40,175 nt of DNA from an uncultured Gemmiger sp. (GTDB lineage Bacteria; Bacillota; Clostridia; Oscillospirales; Ruminococcaceae), in NCBI GenBank assembly GCA_944388165.1, contig CALXHS010000088.1:1-40175 (forward strand), written 5' to 3'. Below the pieces are notes generated by a model. The model worked only from the letters and a program-made list of their open reading frames with translations. It searched no databases and was not told the DNA's origin. Positions 30,623 to 38,850 of this stretch are shown here, in pieces. The translations under genes and the position numbers were made by a program. Positions within the stretch are counted from its first letter, which is position 1; each line of letters opens with the position of its first letter.

Positions 30623-31111
30623 TTAGCGGAACAGACTGCCGAACCCGCTGAAGAAGCCGGAAATCTGGCTTACTTCCTGCTGCAATTCCTGCAGCGACTG
30701 CATCAGGGCAGGCATCTGGCGGATGACCTCGTTCAGGGCCTCCACGTCCAGATTGGCAAGCTGGTCCGCAATCTCGGGCAGAGAATGCAGCAGCCGGTCC
30801 AGCTCACCGGGCTCCATGGAATCCAGGCTCTGCTGGATGGTACCCGCCAGGGTGTCCACCTGGTCACAGGCCTGCAGCAGGCTCTGGTAGGCGATGCTGC
30901 CGTGGTAGAACAACACCCCGAAGCCGATGCCCAGCACTGCAATCAGGGCGATGAGCAGGCCGATGCAGATGCGCAGCAGCCGCCCGTTGCGGTCGGCCTT
31001 GGCTTCCAGCCGGTCCAGCTGCTGCTTCCATTCGGGGGCTTCGGCGGCGCTGCCGTCGGGCAGGGGCACGGGCAGGTTGCGAGAATTTTCCATCTCGGGG
31101 GTATCGGGCAT
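30623..31111 (-). CDS. Single-span membrane protein downstream of a two-component system
   Basis: A 162-residue protein. A polar N-terminal region, a possible short coiled coil (WKQQLDRLEAKADRNGRL), one span at about 46-68, then an outer helical region with heptad-like leucines (LQELQQEVSQISGFF). I do not recognise the family. AAAAGGAGG precedes the ATG. It starts 45 bases after the histidine kinase stop, with no terminator between, so it is probably the third gene of the operon and may tune the kinase. That role is inference from position. Confidence 0.65.
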   Translation of the reverse strand: MPDTPEMENSRNLPVPLPDGSAAEAPEWKQQLDRLEAKADRNGRLLRICIGLLIALIAVLGIGFGVLFYHGSIAYQSLLQACDQVDTLAGTIQQSLDSMEPGELDRLLHSLPEIADQLANLDVEALNEVIRQMPALMQSLQELQQEVSQISGFFSGFGSLFR

Positions 31112-31156
31112 GGCAGGGACCTCCTTTTCGGTGTAAATCAGGGAAAAACAGGGACC

Positions 31157-32704
31157 TTATTTTTCCGGGGGCGGGGTCTGGCCGGGGGCAGACATCTCGA
31201 ACCAGAACAGGGAACCCCGGCCCAGTTCGCTCTGCACCCCGAAGGCAAACCCGTGCTGCTGCAGAATGGCCTTGGTGATGGACAGCCCCAGACCGGTGCC
31301 CGCCTTGCCCTGGTTCTTGCGGGCGCGGTAGTAGCGGTCAAAGATGTAGGGCAGGTCCTCCGGAGGAATACCGGGGCCGTGGTCCTCCACCTCCACCCGG
31401 CATCCGCCGCCGGGCATGGGCAGGGCACGCAGCACGAAGACGCCGTCCTCCCCGATGTGATGGGTGGCGTTGCCCAGCAGATTGTGCAGCACCCGCTCCA
31501 TCATGGCGGGGTCCGCCCGCACCATGCACTCCTTGTCGGCTTCCAGGCGCAGGGTCCAGTGGTTCTGTTCGCAGACGGCATCGTACAGACCCGCCACCTC
31601 AAAGCAGAGCCCGCTCATGTCGAAGTTCACCAGGTTGGGCTTTTCCACGCCGCTCTGTACCTTGCTCAGTTCCATCACGCTGTTGACCAGGGCCGAAAGC
31701 CGGTCGGTCTCATCCACAATGATGTTGCACTGTTCGGTGCGGCGCTCCTCGTCCATGCCGGACAGGTCCCGCACCGTTTCGGCGTAGCCCTTGATGAGGG
31801 TCAAAGGCGTGCGCAGGTCGTGGCTCACGTTGGCCAGCAGTTCCTTTTCCAGTTCGGCAGAACGGCGCACCGCCCGGGCCATGTGGTTGAACTCCTTGGC
31901 CAGCAGGCCCAGTTCATCCCGGCGGTTGACCTCCACCTGCACATCGTAGTTGCCGGCAGCCATGCGGCGGGCGCCCCCCGCCAGCTGGTGCACCGGCTTG
32001 GTAAACCACTGGCTGAACAGGATGGCCGCCAGCACATTCAGGCCAAAAAGCAGCAGGGCAACCGGGGGCAGCACGCTGCCCAGCACATCGGCGGCGGTGG
32101 TGATCTGGGCCAGACTGGTGGAAACCAGCACCGCATACTGGCCGTCGGAGGTGAGTTTGCCCACCACCATCTGCAGGTTGCCGGCGGAGGAAACGGTCTC
32201 GTGCACTTCCTTCCTGGTAAAGACCAGTCCCCGCAGCCGCACCACCTCGGGGGTGTCCTGCTTCAGGCTGATCTGCCCGTTGAAGGAGTATTCGCTCTGG
32301 TGCAGGGCGCAGGGATACAGGCTTTCCAGACACTGGACGTTGCTCAGGGTGGAATCGCTGATGTCCACACAGCAGTTTTCCAGATCCAGCGACCCGTCAA
32401 TGGCTTTTTCCAGAAAGGCCAGCCAGAAATCTTCGTCCAGCACCAGCTTTCCCAGCACCCGGGTGGAAACCGGCCCGTTGTTGGCTTCGATCAGGGCCAC
32501 CACCGCATCCGCCTTGGCTTCCAGGCTGGTGCGGATCTTGCGGTCATACATGGGTTCCAGGGCATAGGTGATCAGCGCCCAGACCAGCCCCAGAGTCAGC
32601 AGGGTCACGGCGCACAAAAACAACATCAGCTGGCCGCGCACGCCCAGCCCTTTGCGGGCGGCGGCGCTTTCGGCCTTCGGGCCGGGCTTCAGCTTTTTCC
32701 ACAT
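31157..32704 (-). CDS. Sensor histidine kinase
   Basis: A 515-residue membrane kinase. Span 1 is about 25-47, an extracellular sensor domain follows, span 2 is about 209-231, then a HAMP domain. The H-box holds the phospho-accepting His295 (NVSHDLRTPLTLIKGYAET). The ATP-binding domain has the N-box with Asn412, the G1 box EDHGPGIPPED, the F-box FDRYYRA, and G2 GTGLGLSITK. The sensor domain has four Cys (about 111, 112, 125, 132). It is encoded 15 bases after its response regulator. The signal is unknown. Confidence 0.93.
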   Translation of the reverse strand: MWKKLKPGPKAESAAARKGLGVRGQLMLFLCAVTLLTLGLVWALITYALEPMYDRKIRTSLEAKADAVVALIEANNGPVSTRVLGKLVLDEDFWLAFLEKAIDGSLDLENCCVDISDSTLSNVQCLESLYPCALHQSEYSFNGQISLKQDTPEVVRLRGLVFTRKEVHETVSSAGNLQMVVGKLTSDGQYAVLVSTSLAQITTAADVLGSVLPPVALLLFGLNVLAAILFSQWFTKPVHQLAGGARRMAAGNYDVQVEVNRRDELGLLAKEFNHMARAVRRSAELEKELLANVSHDLRTPLTLIKGYAETVRDLSGMDEERRTEQCNIIVDETDRLSALVNSVMELSKVQSGVEKPNLVNFDMSGLCFEVAGLYDAVCEQNHWTLRLEADKECMVRADPAMMERVLHNLLGNATHHIGEDGVFVLRALPMPGGGCRVEVEDHGPGIPPEDLPYIFDRYYRARKNQGKAGTGLGLSITKAILQQHGFAFGVQSELGRGSLFWFEMSAPGQTPPPEK

Positions 32705-32719
32705 ACGGTTCCCCGTCCT

Positions 32720-33403
32720 TTACAGCACGTCCGGGTCGAACTTGTAGCCGATGCCCCAAACCGTCACGATGTATCTGCGGCATGGGCCCAGATGGCCGCG
32801 CAGCATCTTGATGTGGGTGTCCACGGTGCGGTCCTCGCCGTAGTAGTCGTAATTCCACACCTTCTGCAGGATCTTCTCCCGGGAGAGGGCGATGCCCTTG
32901 TTGCTGACCAAAAACACCAGCAGGTCAAATTCCTTGGGGGTCAGGGGCGCTTCCTGCCCGGCCACCTTCACGCTGTGGCTGGCGGTGTCGATGACCAGAT
33001 CCCCGAAGCTGAACACCCCGCCGTCGTCTGCCTGGGCAGGCATGGTGCGGGCCAGCACCGCCTTCACCCGGGCCACCAGTTCCCGGGGAGAGAAGGGCTT
33101 GACCACGTAATCGTCGGCGCCGCCCTCCAGACCGGCCAGCTTGTCATATTCCTCGCTGCGGGCGGTGAGCATGATCACCGGGGTGGTGATCTTGCGGGAA
33201 CGCATCTCCCGCAGGCAGGTCATGCCGTCCATGAACGGCATCATGATATCCAGGATCACCAGGTCGATGCCGCCCTGGCTCAGAATGGACAGCGCCTGGG
33301 AGCCGTCCCCGGCTTCGGCGCAGGTATATCCGCTGTGCTGCAAATGTTCCCGGATCAGATCCCGGATACGCGGTTCGTCATCAACGACCAGAATTTTTGC
33401 CAT
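32720..33403 (-). CDS. OmpR/PhoB-family response regulator
   Basis: A 227-residue transcription factor. The receiver domain has Asp8 and Asp9, the phospho-accepting Asp52 (VILDIMMP), Thr80 and Lys102 (VKPFSP). The C-terminal winged helix contains LTPKEFDLLVFL and VDTHIKMLRGHL. It should be phosphorylated by the kinase encoded next. A divergent intergenic region separates it from the phosphodiesterase gene, and two TTTCTTAA repeats there (33429-33436 and 33484-33491, five helical turns apart) might be binding sites. Confidence 0.95.
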   Translation of the reverse strand: MAKILVVDDEPRIRDLIREHLQHSGYTCAEAGDGSQALSILSQGGIDLVILDIMMPFMDGMTCLREMRSRKITTPVIMLTARSEEYDKLAGLEGGADDYVVKPFSPRELVARVKAVLARTMPAQADDGGVFSFGDLVIDTASHSVKVAGQEAPLTPKEFDLLVFLVSNKGIALSREKILQKVWNYDYYGEDRTVDTHIKMLRGHLGPCRRYIVTVWGIGYKFDPDVL

Positions 33404-33523
33404 AGTAAAACCCTCCAGACCAAGGTCGTTTCTTAATCATATACTACCATAATAACCCGCACAGGTGGGGGATTTGTGAAAGTTTTCTTAAAATCTGGTT
33501 CACGAATTTTACAGAAACCTGTC

Positions 33524-33552
33524 TTGTAACCGCCATACGGACGCGCTACAAT
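33524..33552 (+). promoter_or_regulatory. Promoter of the phosphodiesterase gene
   Basis: -35 TTGTAA (33524-33529), 17-base spacer, -10 TACAAT (33547-33552). The divergent two-component promoter must lie at about 33430-33470; I see only a -10-like TATGAT on that strand. Confidence 0.7.
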
Positions 33553-33609
33553 AAAAAGGTACGCGGGCGCCGTGGAAGGTACTGCCCGCGGGGAAAGGAA
33601 TGAAATCAT

Positions 33610-34449
33610 ATGTGGATCTGGATTTTGGCGGCGGTGCTGGTACTGGCCGCGCTTGTATTGTATATGGTGGCCCCCGGCGGACGCCGCACGGAACTGCGGG
33701 AGCCCTTTCTGCGCAGCAACTGCGCCCACCGGGGACTGTTTGCCAAAGACCAGTCCATCCCGGAAAACAGCCTGCCTGCCTTTGCCGCTGCGGTGAAGGG
33801 GAACTACGGCATCGAACTGGACGTGCAGTTCACCTCCGACCGCAAGCTCATCGTCTTTCACGACGATACCCTGGACCGCATGACTGACTGCAAGGGATGG
33901 GTGCGGGACCATGACTGGCAGACGGTGGGGGCTTTGTCCCTGGCGGGCACCGGATACACCCCGCCGCTCTTCTCCCAGGTGCTGGAAACGGTGGGAGGCC
34001 GGGTGCCCCTGATCGTGGAGATCAAGAGCCGTCAGGAATATGACGGCGCCTATCTGGACGATCTGTGCCGGGCCACCCTGAAGACCCTGGAAGGGTACAC
34101 CGGTCCTTACTGTATCGAGAGCTTTGACCCCCGGGTGGTGCAGCGCATCCGTCTTATGGCTCCCGGCGTGCTGCGGGGCCAGCTGGTGGACAGCTACCTT
34201 TCCAACCGGGAGGAAGGAGCCCATCCTCTCCATGCCTTCCTGATCAGCCACTGCTTCGGCAACTTTCTGGGGCGGCCGGACTTCATTGCCTGGTGCCCGG
34301 AGAAGGAAAACTGGGGTGTGGCTCTCTGCCGCGCCCTGGGCGCCATGATGGTGCAGTGGACCATTCTGCCGGACCACGACCATGAAGCGCGGCAGCGCCG
34401 GTACGATACCCTCATCTTCCAATGGTATACGCCTAAACCCCGCTACTGA
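33610..34449 (+). CDS. Membrane-anchored glycerophosphodiester phosphodiesterase-family protein
   Basis: A 279-residue protein. One N-terminal span (about 3-20) anchors a GDPD TIM-barrel domain. Catalytic and metal residues are seen: His40-Arg41 (CAHRG), Glu52 (PENS), Glu69 and Asp71 (GIELDVQ), His84 (FHDDTLDR) and Glu in VEIKSR. It would split glycerophosphodiesters to glycerol-3-phosphate and an alcohol, perhaps from lipid head groups or teichoic acid. GGGGAAAGG precedes the ATG. It faces the two-component operon and may be one of its targets. A long hairpin separates it from the DUF4830 gene. Confidence 0.88.
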   Translation: MWIWILAAVLVLAALVLYMVAPGGRRTELREPFLRSNCAHRGLFAKDQSIPENSLPAFAAAVKGNYGIELDVQFTSDRKLIVFHDDTLDRMTDCKGWVRDHDWQTVGALSLAGTGYTPPLFSQVLETVGGRVPLIVEIKSRQEYDGAYLDDLCRATLKTLEGYTGPYCIESFDPRVVQRIRLMAPGVLRGQLVDSYLSNREEGAHPLHAFLISHCFGNFLGRPDFIAWCPEKENWGVALCRALGAMMVQWTILPDHDHEARQRRYDTLIFQWYTPKPRY

Positions 34450-34462
34450 TGCAGGCATAAAC

Positions 34463-34520
34463 AGCAGCCCTCCCGCATACCTTGCAGTGAAAGTTCTGTA
34501 AGGTAAGCGAGGGGGCTGCT
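34463..34520 (+). promoter_or_regulatory. Long hairpin covering the ribosome site of the DUF4830 gene
   Basis: Outer arms 34463-34476 and 34507-34520 pair with one mismatch; inner arms TACCTTGCAG (34478-34487) and CTGTAAGGTA (34496-34505) pair across an 8-base loop. The right arm contains GAGGGGG, the likely Shine-Dalgarno of the next gene, whose ATG is at 34522. It could work as a translational switch, or as a terminator with the TTATGTTTTTG that follows. Confidence 0.65.
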
Positions 34521-34521
34521 T

Positions 34522-35100
34522 ATGTTTTTGTTTACTGTGACCAAACCAAGGCTGCGGCAGGCCGGGGCACTGGCCCTGTGCGCCATCTGCCTGGCGGGCA
34601 CCGTCACCGCCGCCGTGCATTTTGCCAACGACAGTGTGACGGCATCCGCCGCGGTGCCCGAACAGACCGTGATCCAGACCACCCAGGACATTGCTGCCTA
34701 TTTCACCGGTTACGGGTTCGAGGTGGACCTGGCCACGGCGGCGGTGGATAAGGTGAAGATCCCCAAACAGTGGGACGACAGCTTTGCCGCCTTCAACCAG
34801 GTGGTGGGGGAGAGCGGCCTGACCCTGGAAAGCTATAAGGGCAAGACGGTGGAGAAGTGGACGGCGCTGTGCCCCGCTTTGTCCGACGGAGAGAACGACA
34901 CCTACTGCGTGCTGCTGGTGTATAAGACCCAGCCGGTGGGGGCTTATCTGCTGGCAAAGCCTTCCGGTGAGGTGACGGGGCTGGTCTCTGCCGCCCAGCA
35001 GACCGCCGCCGCGGCCGAGACGGCAATGCCCGATGCCGGGGAAGACACCGCCCAGACCAGTGCGGGGGTGGTGGAGGAAAGCGCTTTCCCCACCGAGTGA
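34522..35100 (+). CDS. DUF4830-like anchored protein
   Basis: A 192-residue protein. A basic N-terminus and one span (about 11-32) suggest a signal anchor. The central region (VIQTTQDIAAYFTGYGFEVD, then PKQWDDSFAAFNQVVGESGL and YCVLLVYKTQPVGAYLL) looks like the DUF4830 domain of Firmicutes; I name it from memory. The C-terminal 40 residues are Ala-, Glu- and Thr-rich and probably unstructured. The ATG at 34522 uses GAGGGGG, which lies in the stem of a long hairpin. Function is unknown. Confidence 0.6.
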   Translation: MFLFTVTKPRLRQAGALALCAICLAGTVTAAVHFANDSVTASAAVPEQTVIQTTQDIAAYFTGYGFEVDLATAAVDKVKIPKQWDDSFAAFNQVVGESGLTLESYKGKTVEKWTALCPALSDGENDTYCVLLVYKTQPVGAYLLAKPSGEVTGLVSAAQQTAAAAETAMPDAGEDTAQTSAGVVEESAFPTE

Positions 35101-35108
35101 CCTGTATT

Positions 35109-35145
35109 AAAAAAGCAGCCGGTACGCTTTGGCAGCGTACCGGCT
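35109..35145 (-). terminator. Intrinsic terminator of the NSS transporter gene
   Basis: A perfect 12-bp stem, AGCCGGTACGCT (35117-35128) with AGCGTACCGGCT (35134-35145). On the minus strand a TTTTTT run follows (35114-35109). On the plus strand the T-tract is poor, though it may still help to end the DUF4830 transcript. Confidence 0.85.
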
Positions 35146-35162
35146 GTTGCGATGTTACGGGA

Positions 35163-36521
35163 TCAGAACAGGCCGCCCAGCAGGATCACCACGATCAGGA
35201 TGGGCAGAATGAACTGGAAGTAGGGCTTGAGCCAGCGGGGCATCTTGAGGCCGCTGCCGGCGTTGGCTTCTTCCAGATACTTGTCAAAGCCCCAGCCCCA
35301 GCGGCTGACGCAGAACAGCAGATAGATCAGGCTGCCCACCGGGAGCAGGATGTTGCTGACCAGGAAGTCCTCGCCGTCCAGCACGGTGCTGGTGCCGCCC
35401 AGGGGGGTGATGAAGCTCCACAGGTTGTAGCCCAGCACGCAGGGGATGCTGGTCAGGAAGATCATCACGCCGCCGATGAGAACGGTCTTGCGGCGGCTCA
35501 GGCCGAAGTTGTCCATCAGGCAGGCGATGATGTTCTCAAACACTGCAATAACGGTGGTGAAGCTGGCAAAGGTCATGAACAGGAAGAACAGGGAACCCCA
35601 GATACGGCCGCCGGCCAGGCCCGCAAAGACGTTGGGCAGGGTCACAAAGATCAGCTGGGGGCCGCTGTCCGGGCTGACGCCGAAGGTGAAGCAGGCCGGG
35701 AAGATGATCAGGCCGGCGCTGATGGCCACGAAGGTGTCCAGGGCGCAGATGCGCACCGCTTCGCCGGGCAGGGTGAACTTGCGTTCCATGTAGCTGCCGA
35801 AGATCTCCATGGCGCCGATGCCAAGGCTCAGGGTAAAGAAGGACTGGTTCATGGCAGCCACGGCCACATTCAGGATACCGGCTTCCCCGGCGCGCTCCCA
35901 GTCGGGCAGCAGATAGAAGCGCAGGCCTTCTGCCGCGCCGGACAGGGTCAGGCTGTGCACCACCAGCACCAGGATCAGCACCAGCAAGGCGCCCATCATC
36001 CATTTGCCGATGCGCTCCACGCCGTTCTGCAACCCGAAGCTGCAGATGATGAAGCCCAGCACCACGGTCACGGTCATGAACAGACCCATCTCGCCGGGGT
36101 TGGCCAGCATGGCGTTGAACACATTGGTGGAAGTTTCCGCCGTGGCGCCCTCAAAGGTGCCGGTGAGGAACTTGAAAAAGTAGCTGATCATCCAGCCATT
36201 GACGGTGGTGTAGTACATCATCAGCACCACGCAGCCCAGCAGGCAGGCCCAGCCGTGCAGATGCCACACACTGCCTTTCGGCTCCAGGGCACGGTACGCC
36301 TTGGCGGCACTGCCCCGGCCGGCACGGCCCACGGCCAGCTCCATGGTCAGCACGGGCACGCCCATGCAGATCAGGAACAGCAGATAGAACAGAACGAACA
36401 CACCGCCGCCGTTTTCACCGGTCACGGTGGGGAAACGCCAGACATTGCCGATTCCGATGGCGCAGCCCGCGCTGATCAGGATAAACCCGAGGCGCGAAGC
36501 AAAAGACTCACGGTTCTCCAA
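35163..36521 (-). CDS. Sodium-dependent NSS-family (SNF) transporter
   Basis: A 452-residue, roughly twelve-span Na+-coupled symporter related to LeuT and TnaT. The first helix signature ISAGCAIGIGNVWRFP and the following GENGGGVFVLFY are typical. It probably imports an amino acid; which one cannot be said. The start is a TTG at 36521 because AAGGAGGAG lies eight bases upstream and the family begins a few residues before the first span; the open frame reaches further upstream through promoter DNA. It is a single-gene unit between its own promoter and terminator. Confidence 0.9.
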   Translation of the reverse strand: MENRESFASRLGFILISAGCAIGIGNVWRFPTVTGENGGGVFVLFYLLFLICMGVPVLTMELAVGRAGRGSAAKAYRALEPKGSVWHLHGWACLLGCVVLMMYYTTVNGWMISYFFKFLTGTFEGATAETSTNVFNAMLANPGEMGLFMTVTVVLGFIICSFGLQNGVERIGKWMMGALLVLILVLVVHSLTLSGAAEGLRFYLLPDWERAGEAGILNVAVAAMNQSFFTLSLGIGAMEIFGSYMERKFTLPGEAVRICALDTFVAISAGLIIFPACFTFGVSPDSGPQLIFVTLPNVFAGLAGGRIWGSLFFLFMTFASFTTVIAVFENIIACLMDNFGLSRRKTVLIGGVMIFLTSIPCVLGYNLWSFITPLGGTSTVLDGEDFLVSNILLPVGSLIYLLFCVSRWGWGFDKYLEEANAGSGLKMPRWLKPYFQFILPILIVVILLGGLF

Positions 36522-36558
36522 AAATAACTCCTCCTTCGATTTAAAACACCGCTTTTCT

Positions 36559-36587
36559 ATTATAGCGGCTGCATACGGTACAGGCAA
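36559..36587 (-). promoter_or_regulatory. Sigma-A promoter of the NSS transporter
   Basis: On the minus strand, -35 TTGCCT (36587-36582), 17-base spacer and perfect -10 TATAAT (36564-36559). GTACAGG (36578-36584) and CCTGTAC (36614-36620) form a widely spaced dyad that overlaps the -35. Confidence 0.8.
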
Positions 36588-36622
36588 GAGATATTTTTGA
36601 CGTATGACCGAAACCTGTACAA

Positions 36623-36659
36623 GAAAAAAGCCGCCGCCTGCGGCAGCAGGCAGCGGCTT
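36623..36659 (-). terminator. Intrinsic terminator of thrS
   Basis: A 14-base stem with one mismatch, 36628-36641 with 36646-36659, GGCA loop. On the minus strand it is followed by TTTTTTCTT. Confidence 0.85.
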
Positions 36660-36676
36660 GCAAAATCGGGAAATGA

Positions 36677-38437
36677 TCAGCGGCGCTCGGCGATCTCTTC
36701 GGTGACGCTGGCCAGGAATTCGTCGACGGTCATGGTGGTGGTCTCGCCCTTGCGGTCACGCACGCTCACGGTGCCGGCTTCGGCTTCCTTGACGCCCAGA
36801 ACCAGCATGTAGGCGGCGCGGTCCACCTGCTGGGCCTGACGAATCTTGTAGCCGATCTTCTCGTTGCTTTCGTCCAGCACCACGCGCACACCGGCGTCGG
36901 CCAGCTTGTCGGCCACGGTGCGGGCGTAATCCAGGGTCTTTTCGCTCACAGGCAGCACCTTCACCTGGATGGGAGCCAGCCAGGTGGGGAACTTGCCGGC
37001 AAAGTGCTCGGTCAGGATGCCGATGAAACGCTCGATGGAACCGAAGCAGACGCGGTGGATCATGATGGGGCGTTCCTTCTCGCCGGCTTCGTTAACGTAT
37101 TCCAGATGGAAGTTCAGCGGCATCTGGAAGTCCAGCTGGATGGTGCCGCACTGCCAGGTGCGTCCCAGGCTGTCCTCCAGGTGGAAGTCGATCTTCGGGC
37201 CGTAGAAGGCGCCGTCGCCCTCATTGATGATGTAGGGCATGTTCAGCTTTTCCAGAGCCTGCTTCAGGCCGTTGGTTGCATCTTCCCAGTCCTCATCGGA
37301 ACCCATGGAGTCCTCAGGACGGGTGCTCAGTTCCACGAAGTACTTGAAGCCGAACTTCTCGTACACAGAGTTGATCAGGTGCACCACGTTGGCGATCTCG
37401 TCGGAGATCTGGTCGCGGCGCATGAAGATGTGGGCATCGTCCTGGGTGAAGCAGCGCACGCGGAACAGACCATGCAGGGCGCCGCGCAGCTCGTGGCGGT
37501 GCACCAGGCCCAGTTCGCCCACACGCAGGGGCAGTTCACGGTAGCTGTGGGGCTGGCTGCGGTAGACCAGAACACCGCCGGGGCAGTTCATGGGCTTGAT
37601 GCAGTAGTCCTCGTCGTCGATGACGGTGGCGTACATGTTGTCCTTGTAGTGATCCCAGTGGCCGCTGGTCTCCCACAGGTGGCGGTTCATGATCAGCGGG
37701 GTGGAAACTTCCACATAGCCCGCCTTGCGGTGGATCTCACGCCAGTAGTCGATCAGGGTGTTCTTCAGGATCATGCCGTTGGGCAGGAAGAAGGGGAAGC
37801 CCGGGCCTTCGTCACAGAACATGAACAGGTTCATTTCCTTGCCGATCTTGCGGTGGTCGCGGCGGGCAGCCTCTTCCAGCAGCTTCAGGTGGGCGTCCAG
37901 CTCTTCCTGGTTGTGGAAGGCGATGCCGTTGATGCGGGTCAGCATCTTGTTGTTCTTGTCGCCGCGCCAGTACGCGCCGGACTGCTGGGTGATCTTGAAG
38001 GCTTTCAGGGCCTTGGTGTAGGTCAGGTGGGGGCCGACACACATGTCGATGTACTCGCCCTGCTGATAGAAGCTGATGGTGGCGTCGTCGGGCAGATCGC
38101 CGATGTGTTCCACCTTGTACTTTTCGCCGCGCTCTTCCATGAGCTTGACGGCTTCCTCACGGGGAAGGGTGAAGGCCTTGATCGGCAGGTTTTCCTTGCA
38201 GATCTTCTTCATTTCCTTCTCGATCTTTTCCAGATCTTCGTCGGTGAGCTTGGTGTCGCCCAGATCCACGTCATAGTAGAAGCCGTGCTCGGTGGCGGGG
38301 CCGAAAGCGAAGTCGGCATGGGGCCACAGGCGCTTGATGGCCTGGGCCATGATGTGGGCCGCCGTGTGGCGGATAACGTGCAGTTCCTCTTCCTGCGGGC
38401 ATTCCTTGACGCTGCCGTCATTGTAGATAACTTTCAT
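36677..38437 (-). CDS. thrS: Threonyl-tRNA synthetase without a TGS domain
   Basis: ThrS charges tRNA-Thr with threonine and removes mischarged serine. The 586 residues begin almost directly with the editing domain (HTAAH, His24 and His28; CVGPH, Cys133 and His137). The roughly 60-residue N-terminal TGS domain of usual 640-residue enzymes is missing, and no TGS coding is seen upstream. The class II core has zinc ligands Cys285 (MNCPGG), His336 (TQDDAHIF) and the His of MIHRVCFGS. The C-terminal anticodon-binding domain (about 480-586) is complete. GGGAGG precedes the ATG. A T-box leader controls it. Confidence 0.95.
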   Translation of the reverse strand: MKVIYNDGSVKECPQEEELHVIRHTAAHIMAQAIKRLWPHADFAFGPATEHGFYYDVDLGDTKLTDEDLEKIEKEMKKICKENLPIKAFTLPREEAVKLMEERGEKYKVEHIGDLPDDATISFYQQGEYIDMCVGPHLTYTKALKAFKITQQSGAYWRGDKNNKMLTRINGIAFHNQEELDAHLKLLEEAARRDHRKIGKEMNLFMFCDEGPGFPFFLPNGMILKNTLIDYWREIHRKAGYVEVSTPLIMNRHLWETSGHWDHYKDNMYATVIDDEDYCIKPMNCPGGVLVYRSQPHSYRELPLRVGELGLVHRHELRGALHGLFRVRCFTQDDAHIFMRRDQISDEIANVVHLINSVYEKFGFKYFVELSTRPEDSMGSDEDWEDATNGLKQALEKLNMPYIINEGDGAFYGPKIDFHLEDSLGRTWQCGTIQLDFQMPLNFHLEYVNEAGEKERPIMIHRVCFGSIERFIGILTEHFAGKFPTWLAPIQVKVLPVSEKTLDYARTVADKLADAGVRVVLDESNEKIGYKIRQAQQVDRAAYMLVLGVKEAEAGTVSVRDRKGETTTMTVDEFLASVTEEIAERR

Positions 38438-38481
38438 AAATGCAACCTCCCTATGGGGGCGGTTTGTTCCGCCCGGTAAAT

Positions 38482-38743
38482 AAAAAACGCTTCACCCCAT
38501 TCAAACACGGGGTGAAGCGATAAGCTCCACGGTTCCACCCGAATTGCATGCAAAACAGCATGCCTCTCGAAAAGCTGTAACGGGCTCACCCGGCGGGGGT
38601 TCGCCCCCGCGCTCAGCGGTGGTAAGAAAAGCGCCGTTCGCCAAGCCGCTTGCAGCACACCGTTTGCACGGCGGCGGCTCTCTCTGAAAACGCCGGTCAG
38701 CCTTTCCGTTTGTCCGCATCATCGCATTCATCAGGATGAAGTT
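38482..38743 (-). ncRNA. T-box leader (threonine) upstream of thrS
   Basis: On the minus strand the conserved T-box GGTGGAACCGTGGAGC lies at 38539-38524. It is followed by the terminator CGCTTCACCCC with GGGGTGAAGCG (38519-38488) and TTTTTTATTT. The preceding roughly 200 bases hold the large stem I and other helices. Tandem ACC triplets (minus strand, 38623-38618) are a candidate threonine specifier; I did not fold the stem, so this is tentative. Uncharged tRNA-Thr should bind and allow reading into thrS. Confidence 0.88.
38488..38519 (-). terminator. T-box regulatory terminator
   Basis: A perfect 11-bp stem on the minus strand, CGCTTCACCCC with GGGGTGAAGCG, 10-base loop, followed by a T-run. 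It competes with the antiterminator that includes the T-box sequence. Confidence 0.85.
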
Positions 38744-38749
38744 ACCGTT

Positions 38750-38778
38750 ATTGTAGCGCGGCGGGGTGCAAAAGTCAA
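38750..38778 (-). promoter_or_regulatory. Sigma-A promoter of the thrS T-box transcript
   Basis: On the minus strand, -35 TTGACT (38778-38773), 17-base spacer, -10 TACAAT (38755-38750). Start expected near 38743. Confidence 0.75.
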
Positions 38779-38816
38779 GCGCCGGGGCGGTCAAGTTATG
38801 ATGCTGTAACAATTTC

Positions 38817-38850
38817 TTGACAACCGTTTCAAATGAATATAAACTATAAT
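38817..38850 (+). promoter_or_regulatory. Promoter region divergent from thrS, upstream of rny
   Basis: TTGACA at 38817-38822 is a perfect -35. At 17 bases lies TAAACT (38840-38845), and five bases further a perfect TATAAT (38845-38850), which is at 22 bases and so too far for that -35. The true -10 is uncertain. Confidence 0.6.

Noticed and set aside
30572-33436. A 954-codon plus-strand frame opposite the two-component operon
   Set aside because: It is antisense to two certain genes, has low-complexity composition and no recognisable domain.
35097-36527. A 476-codon plus-strand frame opposite the NSS transporter
   Set aside because: Same mirror effect. The minus-strand protein has the full NSS signature, a promoter and a terminator.
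37004-38479. A 491-codon plus-strand frame opposite thrS
   Set aside because: Antisense to certain thrS and without start signals.
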